This document shows positions 46,430-55,168 of a stretch of DNA of 55,168 nt, piece by piece (positions within the stretch are counted from its first letter, which is position 1; each line of letters begins with the position of its first letter). The translations under genes were made by a program, and so were the position numbers. The stretch spans positions 1 to 55,168 of the forward strand of contig JAENRP010000300.1 of NCBI GenBank assembly GCA_024741835.1. Reading direction: 5' to 3'. The notes beneath the pieces are model-generated. The model did no database searches, was not told where the DNA came from, and saw only the letters and a program-made list of their open reading frames with translations. This DNA is from Diplocarpon mali (lineage: Eukaryota > Ascomycota > Leotiomycetes > Helotiales > Drepanopezizaceae).

Positions 46430-47500
46430 ATACCTTATCGACCCTTTACCCGAATCTTTTTAAGCTTGCCTTAATCACTCTAAGATTGACTCGGATTTTG
46501 AAAACTCTTTAAAATACCTTAAGCCTTATATTCGACCTAGCTCCTCCCTTCCTACTAAAACGAATAAAGTAATAATAGCCGCCTTTAAAGCTATTACTAA
46601 TCATTTTCCCCTTCCTAATTCCCCTAGCGCTCCTTATTTCACTAAAGCTAATATTACTAATTTCCTTAAATAATATAAAGAGACTTATTATAATTTTTAT
46701 ATTAAATATAATAAGATAATCAATCGACTTTCTTACTACTGCGACTAAACTAGCAAAGATATTATTAAGTCTCTACCTAAGTAGAAGCTTCGCAAATCTT
46801 AAGAACTTCTTACTAAGGCTTTTAAATCTGAATTTCAAGAATTTAATAGATAGTAGATTTGCGATACGCTGGCCTTTTTAAAGGAGTTTATTCTTATTAC
46901 TCGCATTCCTAAGGAACTTAAAAACTACTATCGGACCTTTACTTAAGTATCGAATACCTTAATCGATTAGAAAATACTTAGTGAAGTTGAAAGAGGACGC
47001 CTATTCTTACTTAAATTACCTACTAGCCTTTGAAATAAGATTATTAAGCATTTTAGGATTAATAAGCGTAATCTTATAATATATATTTAATTCGAAGACT
47101 TCTCGACCTTCGCTTTAAAATTAGACCTTAGTAAAAGGACTATTAAGGTAATAGAAAAGGAGAAAGAGCCTACTTCCTCCTTTACTAAAGATCTTAAAAG
47201 CCTGGTATAAGAACATTCGAAGGCTCTAAAGGTTACTAAAGAGGCAAAGAGAGATCTAATAGTAATTCCCTTTACTTATAGTCTTAGCTTAAGAGTGAAA
47301 TCTGCCTTAAAAATTAAGGAACTCAAAGCCCAGTTTTCTAAACTCTATATCTAACGTTTAAAAACCTTAATCGAGGGCCTTCTTTAAGAAACTTATCGCG
47401 CCCCTTAATTTGGTAATCAATAGGCTTTAAAAGGCAAAAACTAGCACGCGAACTCTAAATACCCAAATCCAGCTTCCTTTAGGTTGAATAAGCGAGTTAC
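46430..47500 (+). pseudogene. F gag, truncated by G1
   Basis: Plus-strand frame with stops, readable as a fungal Gypsy-type gag: KETYYNFYIKYNKIINRLSYYC near 46690-46740, AFLKEFILITRIPKELKNYY near 46880-46940, LSEVERGRLFLLKLPTSL near 46980-47030. The C-terminal part reads SSFTKDLKSLV, KALKVTKEAKRDLIVIPFTY and SLSLRVKSALKIKELKAQF, in which the TYSLSLRV segment is the palindrome-coded octapeptide in the gag frame. No zinc knuckle was found before the G1 junction. Confidence 0.65.
47274..47296 (+). repeat. 23-bp palindromic element, F copy 2 (in gag frame)
   Basis: Codes TYSLSLRV in the gag frame, a RIP-altered TxSPGLRV-type octapeptide. Confidence 0.75.
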
Positions 47501-47695
47501 TATTGAGCTTAAGTAAGTCGGCGCAGTAGGTAAAGGAGGCTTTTAAAGGTCGATAGTCGATATATTAATAAGAGTTAAGGAAGGAAGGTTACCCCTTTCT
47601 TTCCTATAGCTATATATATGTTAATATCCTACTAATTAAGTAGTAGGGTCATATAATAATACATTAGAGTAATAGCTATATCACTTATCTTAATA
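47501..47695 (-). repeat. 3' LTR of G1
   Basis: 195 bp, TATTGAGCTTAAG...CTTATCTTAATA; differs from 53490-53684 by transitions. Confidence 0.9.
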
Positions 47696-47834
47696 CCCTT
47701 ACTTAAACCTTACTCTAATTGACTTGCAGTTAAGAAAATAATAACTATCCTTTTGCGCTAATCCAACTCTTAAGTATTTCTTTAAATTAAAAATAATTAA
47801 TTAATAGCAACCTTTATTAAAATCACTAAACTCT

Positions 47835-47983
47835 ACTTGTAAGGCGGGACTAGGAATCAAATTTCCTAAAAGCGTTCCTTTATAAGACTATATGATTTAA
47901 TTCGCAGTCTAGGCCTAAGAGTCGATTTAAAAACTTTCCTTTATAAGACTATATAACTTAACTCGCAAGGCGGGCCTAGGAGT
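47835..47983 (-). repeat. Three 23-bp palindromic elements in the G1 3' tail
   Basis: At 47835-47857, 47900-47922 and 47961-47983, spaced 65 and 61, not multiples of three. Shared with G3, so they predate the split of these copies. Confidence 0.85.
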
Positions 47984-47989
47984 CGTCCT

Positions 47990-49900
47990 TAAGCCTGCTA
48001 AGCTCTTACTATCTTCTATAACCTTAGCATATCTTTAAATGCTTCGAACTTTATAACTATCTTTAATAGCTTTATAAATCCATTTGCTACTATTCGATTA
48101 GTTAAGATATAAGTAATTAATAACTTATTTTTTATAATAAAGTTATAGATAAAGTAGTAGGCAATATTAATATATTTCGATCGCTTATATAAGTATAGAT
48201 TCTTTATAAGTACAATCGCCTTTATATTATCTACTTAAAGATTAATATAATTCCTATCTTATTTAATATACTTAGCAAAACCTATATCTTTTAGAACTTA
48301 GGCGATCTATAATCTTTACTTGCAATTTAATAATATTAATATATATTTAGCCTTAGTATTTGCGATAGCTATTGATTTCTACTTCCTACTTCCTTATAAT
48401 ATAGGTCTACTATATAGTACTACTACGCTTCTAAATATACTTTTCTAACCTTTTATATTTGCCTAATCGGAATCGGTATATACCTTAAGCTTTATACTTA
48501 TATATTTTATTAGTCTATATCTTACCTTTTATATAATTATCGATCGAAGGTACCTTTTAAGTCGCTTAATTACATTTTTATATTAAACCGTCAGATCCTT
48601 TAGGTTTTAATTAAGTTACCTAATAATAAAGGCAATATCTAATCTTATATATACTATAGTATATATAATTACTCTAATATCCTATTAATACTTCTTTAAA
48701 TCTCCTTTCTACTTATTTTCATTAGCAAGCTCTAACTTATTATACTTTCCTTTAATTAAAGTACGCTTTAGCTTAAAGTTAGGAGTATAAGTAGAGAGTC
48801 CTATTTGGTCTAAGATCTTTTTAATATACTACTCTTAGTCTAACTAGAGTTCTTAAGTAGAGCGGTTCCTTATAATGCAGATGCTAAGGATCTTATAAAT
48901 TCCCCTTAGATCCTTAGTATTAAAACGTTTCCGAATAGTTATAAAGAACCAATCTAATTAAATAGTTGTTTTTATAGCTATAGTAATATCGTCGATATAT
49001 AATAGCAACTTGATTCTACGCTTAATATAGGTAAATAGATAAGAGTTAGCTAGGCTTTAAATAAATCCTATTTCTACTAAAGTAGAGCTATATAAGAGGT
49101 TCTAATTATAAGCTGATTATTTAAGCCTATAGATACTACAGAGTATATAAAGAGAGTAGCTAGTATATATAGGAATACTATTAGGTTAAGAGAGAAAAAT
49201 CCGTTCTTTTATAATCGCTTTAATAAATGCATTTTTAATATTATACTATTTGCATTTAAGGTCCTTAGCAGCTACTATCACTATAAATATATAAAGGGTA
49301 TCTATACAAACTATCGGCGCAAATATATTAAAGTTGTCTTTTCCATACTATTAGGAAAAGCCCTTAGCTATAAGCCTTACCTTATAATGTTCTAGGGTCC
49401 TATCTACATATATCTTAATTATAAAGACCCACTTTATTAATACTAGGTTTATATCCTTTGGTATTAGTTCCTCTATCTATATGCTATTTGCAATAAGAGA
49501 GCTTATCTCCTTTTAGATTGCCTTATTTTATACTGCTTTATTCTTTAGATCGTTAATAGCTTTATCGTACGTCTTTAGAAGAGAGATTTTCATTATCCTT
49601 CTAGCGGCTAAGAACGCATTATCTTTATTAAAGCTCTATTAAAGTTTAAGCTTATAGATCTTATATACTATTATAGCTTAGATACGCTTAGACTTGCGTT
49701 TATCTAAGGTATCTTTTAATTCTAGGTCTTTATTCCTCTTTAAAGGTATAAGTTCGGCTATAGGTTCTATAGGCTTATTATCTAAGGAACTGCTTTTTAA
49801 TAATAGAGGCTTATTATTACTTATACCTATTTTGGGAATATCCTTTACTATAGGTGCTTTAACTAAAGGGATAATAATATTAAAGTTATTTTATACTTTA
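47990..49900 (-). pseudogene. G1 RT and RNase H
   Basis: Minus strand. RT about 49500-48650 with LLLYIDDITIAIK around the intact YIDD at 48988-48999, then DQIGLSTYTPNFKLKRTLIKGKYNKLE near 48810-48740 and YIRLDIAFII near 48650. RNase H 48500-48000 mirrors G3. Stops of RIP type interrupt. The RT frame is the frame of the palindrome array (2118 bases, 706 codons from YIDD to the first unit). Confidence 0.8.
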
Positions 49901-51080
49901 AGTAGTTCGCGGATAATAGGAATAGTCTATTTAGCCTTTAGGCGATTAATAGGTTATTAATTAGCAGGTGCGCTTAATATACCTAAGCTAAGAGAAAGGG
50001 GTCGTTAATTCGGCTTAATAGTATTACTATCGAGTAGTATACTTTGCGAATCTCTAAGTATGTAAAGCTTTAAAGATAGCTCCCTTTTATTTTAAGATTT
50101 ATCAAACTCAACTATTAAAAATGTAATTACTTGCTTTAGATCTAGCGTATATACTATCTATTGCTTTATTATCTATTTAATATACCTAATAAATATATAC
50201 TCTTTACCTTAGTCTATTAGCTTCTTACTCTTTATACCCGCGGGCTAGGACTTTAAGTTAATATAAGAGTAGTAAACGCTTTTAAAGAAGCAGATATAGT
50301 CTAAGCTTAGTTTCTATTTAAAATATGCCTTATATAGCGATATTTAAGTGCTATTAACTATTAGTCTACTACCTATTCTATTTTATAAGTATATATCTAC
50401 TTTAACTGCAAGGTCTTAGAATTCTAATAATAAGTTAGCATCTTATAATAGAGCGCAATAGTCAGTCTCTACTTACTAAATGCTTCGCTTAGCGATACTA
50501 TTTTAATAGGAACCTTTATATATTATAATTAGTTTATAATAAATTCCTTATTTTGCCTATTTATTAAGCTTTACTTTAATCTTTAATATATTATTAGACC
50601 TAATAGCTATTAGCTTTGATTAAGTCTAGCGTTCCTCTATCACTTTCTAAGTTTCTAGCTTTTCTATAAGCTTAGATTTAGTCTTAGCGCAAATGGTCTA
50701 TATCTATTAAATAGAGTTATCTACTATTTAAGAGAACTAATTATTTCCTTTAATTAAAGTTATAAATAGTCTAATAGTATTAATAGATATTAGTACTAAT
50801 ATTAAATCTTTCTATAGATTAAGCTTAATTTACATTTAATTTCGAAGTTTTATTAGTTTGCAAATTTGGTATATTAGGCGATCCTTTAGTACTTAAATCT
50901 TCTATTTTAAGGTCAAGACCTTATATAGGCCTTTTAATTTCTCTAGCCTTAAATATGCGAATCTTCTATATATTAGCTAATACCTTAATAGGCTTTCGGC
51001 TTCTAATAGCTTTAATAGCCTATTATTAGTCGATACTTTATTATTAGCGGTTAGAAAGGATTAATAATAGTAGTTTAAAG
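49900..51080 (-). pseudogene. G1 GAG-pre-integrase and integrase
   Basis: Minus strand, starting right after the repeat array: RLLKLLEAESLLRY, then YRRFAYLRLEKLKGLYKVLTL (from a WHRRxGHxxxxKL block, His changed to Tyr) and DRLIYQICKLIKLRN carrying one CxxC Cys, at about 51010-50860. The core continues to about 49900 with stops. Fits the zinc-binding N-terminus and core of a Copia integrase. Confidence 0.75.
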
Positions 51081-51094
51081 TTTTGCCGTTTTCC

Positions 51095-51564
51095 AATTAT
51101 AAGCCTAGCTTAAGAGTTGTTTTTAATAAAATCGTAAGATCTACTCGCAGTCTTAGCTTAAGAGTCGATTTTCTAGAAATAGCAAGATCTACTTATAGTC
51201 TTAGCTTAAGAGTCGTTTTTAATAAATTCGCGAATTTTACTTGCGATCTTAGCCTAAGAGTTATTTCTACGAATTTCACTTGCGATCTTAGCTTAAGAGT
51301 TATTATTAGCAAATCTATAGAATCTATTTGCAATCTTAGCCTAAGAGTTATTTCTATTAAATTCACTTATAATCTTAGCTTTAAAGTCACCTTTAAGGAT
51401 ATCTTATAATCTACTTATAGTTCTGACTTAAGAGTTATTTTCGCAAATTTCACTTGCAATCCTAGCTTAAGAGTCTATCTATTCTCCTTATCCTTGCTTA
51501 ATTATATTAAGGTAAAGAGTATACTTTCTTTAAAGGAATCTACTTATAGGTCTAGCTTAAGAGT
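51095..51564 (-). repeat. G1 array of ten 23-bp palindromic elements, codon-spaced
   Basis: Units start at 51095, 51143, 51191, 51239, 51278, 51326, 51365, 51413, 51452 and 51542. Steps are 48, 48, 48, 39, 48, 39, 48, 39 and 90, all multiples of three. On the minus strand each reads TLKLRLRV-like, a RIP-altered TPRPGLRV, in the integrase/RT frame. The array lies between gag and GAG-pre-integrase, where the protease region would be. A weaker eleventh unit may lie near 51604-51627. A plus-strand frame over it is a shadow. Confidence 0.88.
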
Positions 51565-51949
51565 TAATTTCTATAATATTACCTTTAAGATAATATAAAG
51601 TCTATTTTTAATTTTAGCTTTAAAAATCACTTTATAATTATTATTTATAAACTATATAAATTGATTATTAAAAACTCTTATATAATTTAACTTTATATAG
51701 ATCTTATAGCTAAATAAAAGATTAATACTTAAGTTAAGTATAAAGAGAACATTTTGCAAAAGGAAAGAAATGCTAGCAATATTTATCTTTAGTATTCTTA
51801 TAAAGTCTATATATAACCTTTTATTACTAACTTTCATAAAGCGCCTTTTTATTTTAATAAGCAGGCCTTAAATAAGTAGGATTTATTAGTCATATATGCT
51901 ATATAACTAATATTATTATACTAATCGGATTCAAGGATCTTATAAAGAT

Positions 51950-53150
51950 CGGCTTTTAAAATATAAGCATCTTTATTATAATTATTATTTGAATTATTAA
52001 AAGTGGATTTAGATTTAAATAACCTACTATTATTATTAAAGGTATTTGCTAAAGTTCTGGCTAAATAGCCTTTTCCTTTGCCTTTCCTTAATAGTTGCGG
52101 CCTTTAATAGGATAAGGGCAGTTTGCTTCTTAACTTCTGCTTTAATTGCTTTTTAATATTAAAGTTAGCGATTATATTAATCAATTGCCTTTTAACTTTA
52201 CAATTAGTAATATTATAAGCACTATTATAGAAGTAGTATCCCTGATAAGCTTAAGGGCTTATCCTACGCTTCTTCCTCTTCTTAGGCTTATTATTACCTT
52301 ATAACGCAGCATTTGCCGATTTAAAGCGTCCTTTAAGGTCTTACTTAATAGTTTAAAGGAGGTCGATCTTCTTATAGATCTTAAGGTTAGGTTAAATAAA
52401 AAGAGATTATTTCGCAATAGTAAATTTAAGAGAAAGGCTATTAAATAAGAAATTAAAAAGCTAAGTTTCCTTAAAAATCATAGCTATCTTAGGATCTGCG
52501 GCTCTTACTCTCCTCCTTACTTTATATAGTATAGATTAAGCAAAGTCTATATTTATATTTATATCCTTACTATCTTTATCTTTTTTATATTAGAATAAAG
52601 TGATCTACTATAGTAGATGCTAAGTATTAAAGGTAGTTATTTAAGAGTATTTTACCTTTAAAGTATCCTATCTTATTTTTATATTATTATAAACTTAAAT
52701 AAAATCTTAATCTTTATCGCTTAAACTTCTATTAATCTTAAGCTTATATTTAGCTAAGGCTAGCCTATACTCCTTCTCCTTTTCTATATTTAAAATCTGC
52801 CTTTGGAATTCTTAGTTATTATCTATTAAGGCTCTTAGGCTAAGCTTATTTAGTATATCTAATAAATCCTTAGCAGTTGTATTAGCTATTAAAGTAAAAG
52901 TAGACAAATTAGTAGAGGGAGTATAAGAGGCTATTCTCGCATATTTAACAAATGTCTTTTAAATCGCTATTTTAATACCTTTGCTTTTAAAGTAAAGCTT
53001 TAAATTATCGAACTATTATTACTAGTTCTTTTAAAAGAGTTAGAGGTCTCTAAGTCTGGTATTTCAATTGGAATCGAAAGCTATTACTATTTTAAATAGA
53101 ATTATATTTAAAATCAAATAAATTAAATAGTTAAAGGCACTCCTCTTATC
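51950..53150 (-). pseudogene. G1 gag remnant
   Basis: Minus strand, broken by stops. A zinc-knuckle-like segment lies near 52200-52240 (YYFYNSAYNITNCKVKR, Cys/His mostly turned to Tyr). Downstream is Lys/Asn-rich sequence with KGKGKGYLARTLANTFNNN. The zinc-knuckle frame differs from the pol frame by a non-multiple of three, so either a gag-pol frameshift existed or an indel arose. The N-terminal limit is uncertain. Confidence 0.55.
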
Positions 53151-53240
53151 GAAAAGTCGAAATGATTAAATAGCAGGTATTATAAAAGTATTAAATAGGA
53201 AGGAAGTCCTCTTATTAAAAAGGGTTTTTAAGCTATAACG

Positions 53241-53370
53241 CAAGGAATTACACCTCTTATAAAATATAGTAAAGCAAGGAATTATACCTCTTATAGTACT
53301 AAAGGGTTATAAAGCAAGGAATCATACCTTTTGCAATATAGGTTAGCTAAATAGGGAATTATACCTCCTA
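53241..53370 (-). repeat. Short direct repeats in the G1 leader
   Basis: Four imperfect copies of GCAAGGAATTATACCTCTTA (plus strand) at about 53240-53259, 53274-53293, 53314-53333 and 53351-53370, spaced 34-40 bases, between the primer site and gag. Confidence 0.65.
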
Positions 53371-53477
53371 TTCGCCGATTGCTTGCCTTTTACTATAAGT
53401 CTCGTTCAACTTCCTACTAATAGTTGTAGCGCAAGTGCTTTTTAAGGGAAGTTAATAATCTATTATTAGTCTAGCTA

Positions 53478-53489
53478 GGGCTTATAACC
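53478..53489 (-). other. G1 primer binding site, half-tRNA type
   Basis: Minus strand GGTTATAAGCCC directly after the 5' LTR, as in B. Confidence 0.78.
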
Positions 53490-53684
53490 TATTAAGCTTA
53501 AGTAAGTCGGCGCAATAAGTAAAGGAGGCTTCTAAAGGTTAATGGTCGATATATTAGTAAGAGTTAAGGAAGGAAGGTTACCCCTTTCTTCCCTATAGCT
53601 ATATATGTATTAATATCCTACTAACTAAGCAGTAGGGTCATATAATAATACATCAGAGTGATAGCTATATCACCTATCTCAATA
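53490..53684 (-). repeat. 5' LTR of G1
   Basis: 195 bp; inner start TATTAAGC, outer end ATCTCAATA less mutated than the left copy's ATCTTAATA. Confidence 0.9.
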
Positions 53685-55168
53685 TAAATATATACTCTTT
53701 ACCTTAATCTATTAGCTTTTTGCTCTTTATACTTATAGGCTAGGACTTTAGGCTAATATAAAAGTAGTAGACGCTTTTAAAGACGCGGATATAATCTAGG
53801 CTTAGTTTCTATTTAAAATATACCTTATATAGCGATATTCAAGTGCTATTGACTATTAGTCTACTACCTATTCTATTTTATAAGTATATATCTACCTTAA
53901 TCGCAAGGTCTTAGAATTCCAATAGTAAGTTAGTATCTTATAATAGAGCGCAATAGTTAGTCTTTACTTATTAGATGCTTCGCTTAGCGATGCTATTCTA
54001 ATAAGAACCTTTATATATTATAATTAATTTATAATAAATTCCTTATTTTGCCTATTTATTAAGCTTTATCCTAATCTCTAATGCGTTATTAGACTTAATA
54101 GTTATTAGCTTTAACTAGGTCTAGCGTTCCTTTATCACTTTTTAAGTTTCTAACTTTTTTATAAGCTTAGATTTAATTTTAATATAAATAGTCCATATTT
54201 ATTAAGTAGAGTTATCTACTATTTAAGAAAACCAATTATTTCCCTTAATTAAGGTTATAAATAGTCTAATAGTATTAATAGATATTAGCGCTAGTATCGA
54301 ATCTTTCTATAGATTAAGCTTAGTTTGCATCCGATTTCGAAGTTTTATTAGCTTGCAAATTCGATATATTAGATAATCCTTTAATATTTAAATCTTCTAT
54401 TTTAAAGTTAAGACCTTATATAAGCCCTTTAATTTCTTTAGCTTTAAATATGCAAATCTTTTATATATTAGCTAATACTTTAATAGGCTTTCGGCTTCTA
54501 ATAGCTTTAATAGCTTATTATTAGTCGATACTTTATTATTAGTAGCTAAAAAGGAATAGTAATAGCAGTTTAATATTTTACCGTTTTCTAATTGCAAGCC
54601 TAGCTTAAGAGTCGTTTTTAATAAAACCGCAAGATTAACTTATAGTCTTAGCTTAAGAGTCGATTTCCTAGAAATAGCAAGATCTACTTGCAGTCCTAGC
54701 TTAAGAGTTGTTTTTAACAAATTTGCAAAGTTTACTCGCAGTCTTAATTTAAAAGTCATTTTTACGAATTTCACTTACACTTTTAGCTTAAGAGTTATTA
54801 TTAGCGAATCTGCAGAATCCACTTATAAGCTTAGCTTAAGAGTTATTTTTATTAAATTCACTTATAGTCTTAGCTTAAGAGTTATCTTTAAAGATACTTT
54901 ATAATCTATCTATAGTCTTAGCTTAATGGTTATTTTCGCAAATTTCATTTGCAATCTTAATTTAAAAGTCCATTTATTCTCCTTATCCTTACTTAATTAT
55001 ATTAAAGCAAAGAGTGCACTTTCCTTAAAGGAATCCACTTATAAGTCTGGCTTAAAAGTCATTTTCTATAATATTACCTTTAAGATAATATAAAGTCTAT
55101 CTTTGATTTTAACTTTAAAGATTACTTTATAATTATTATTTATAAATTATATAAATTGATTATTAAAA
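53685..55168 (-). mobile_element. G2: interior of another Copia G element
   Basis: Colinear with 50190-51673 of G1 at a constant offset of 3495, with no indels detected over 1484 bases, differing by transitions. Minus strand: integrase part at left, GAG-pre-integrase, then the palindrome array. It begins exactly at the G1 LTR end and continues beyond the window. Confidence 0.9.
54590..55059 (-). repeat. G2 array of ten 23-bp palindromic elements
   Basis: Units start at 54590, 54638, 54686, 54734, 54773, 54821, 54860, 54908, 54947 and 55037, steps identical to those of G1 (48, 48, 48, 39, 48, 39, 48, 39, 90). The individual units carry different RIP changes from those of G1. Confidence 0.88.

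Larger units (their letters stand above)
45332..47500 (+). mobile_element. F: 5' end of a Gypsy-like element, cut by G1
   Basis: Begins TATAGAGACCTGG (probably TGTAGAGACC before mutation) exactly where A4 stops. The first several hundred bases look like an LTR and leader, with TATA-like GTATATATAGG at 45391-45402 and GTGACATAGGTCATATGG at 45359-45376. The inner LTR border is not determined. A plus-strand gag follows at 46430-47500, where G1 begins. Pol and the 3' LTR are not in the window. Confidence 0.65.
47501..53684 (-). mobile_element. G1: full-length Copia G element with mismatched flanks
   Basis: 6184 bp, two 195-bp LTRs (47501-47695, 53490-53684), primer site at 53478-53489, so minus strand. 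Order: leader with short repeats, gag, repeat array 51095-51564, GAG-pre-integrase and integrase, RT with YIDD intact at 48988-48999, RNase H, 3' tail with three palindromes. The five bases on the left are GTTAC (F gag) and on the right TAAAT (G2 interior), so there is no target duplication; an inter-element recombinant is the simplest reading. Confidence 0.88.

Noticed and set aside
49694..49960. 88-codon plus-strand hydrophobic frame
   Set aside because: Antisense of G1 pol, no family features.
51083..51409. 108-codon plus-strand frame
   Set aside because: Antisense shadow of the palindrome array; the minus frame matches integrase and RT.
51095..51564. Repeat-spacer look of a CRISPR array
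   Set aside because: Spacers of 16 or 25 bases are themselves similar between copies, spacing is codon-phased, units lie in a retrotransposon ORF, and the genome is eukaryotic.
51652..51837. 61-codon minus-strand frame
   Set aside because: Within degraded G1 gag-pol; too short and AT-biased to call separately.
53685..55168. Simple tandem duplication of a 3495-bp unit in G1
   Set aside because: The junction falls exactly on the G1 LTR end, which an insertion into G2 explains better than a random duplication break.

Overview
This window looks like a repeat-only, AT-rich block from the nuclear genome of a filamentous ascomycete (Pezizomycotina). I find no host gene, rRNA, tRNA or CRISPR array. 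Everything I can assign is LTR retrotransposon, mostly wrecked in the way repeat-induced point mutation (RIP) does it: CpA and TpG are nearly gone, TpA is everywhere, copies differ almost only by C/T and G/A transitions, and coding frames survive as open frames peppered with TAA/TAG. For example 2461-2520 holds 14 TpA and no CpA or TpG. The organism call is inference; the element structures are read directly.

I name the families locally. A (7.6 kb Ty1/Copia, 197-bp LTRs): copies A1-A4. B (5.6 kb Copia, 242-bp LTRs). C (Copia, lightly mutated). D (1.6 kb gag-only LTR element, 132-bp LTRs). E (Ty3/Gypsy with a chromodomain-like tail). F (second Gypsy-like element, gag end only). G (6.2 kb Copia, 195-bp LTRs): copies G1-G3. 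The layout is a nest. Left block: basal sequence H (28865-29364) carries G3 (+); A2 (+) sits in G3; E (-) sits in A2; C (-) sits in E; A1 (-) sits in C; B (-) sits in the 3' LTR of A2. Right block: A4 (-) abuts H; A3 (+) sits in A4; D (-) sits in A3; F (+) interrupts A4; G1 (-) interrupts F; G2 (-) follows G1 to the window end. Five-base target-site duplications match for A1 (CCTCC), B (GATAA), A3 (TCTTG) and D (ATAGC). Removing B from the A2 LTR restores exactly 197 bp.

Families A, B and G carry a primer binding site next to the 5' LTR that fits the anticodon arm of initiator tRNA-Met (half-tRNA priming, as known for Drosophila copia). Each element encoded gag and pol (protease, integrase, RT, RNase H); D kept only gag. 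No element here appears able to move by itself, although RT catalytic residues are still readable in A1, B, E and G1.

The most unusual signal is a 23-bp imperfect palindrome found about 34 times in B, F and G copies but not seen in A, C, D or E. Inside coding regions of B and G1 its copies are spaced by exact multiples of three and lie in the same frame as the RT catalytic motif, encoding an octapeptide like TPRPGLRV or TRRPGLGV. In the non-coding 3' tails of G1 and G3 the spacing is not a multiple of three. G1 and G2 each carry ten copies with identical 48/39/90-base spacing. This behaves like an in-frame, linker-dwelling palindromic element inside retrotransposon polyproteins. A second general signal is that RIP fades at the outermost bases of every complete element while the inner LTR copies are mutated.
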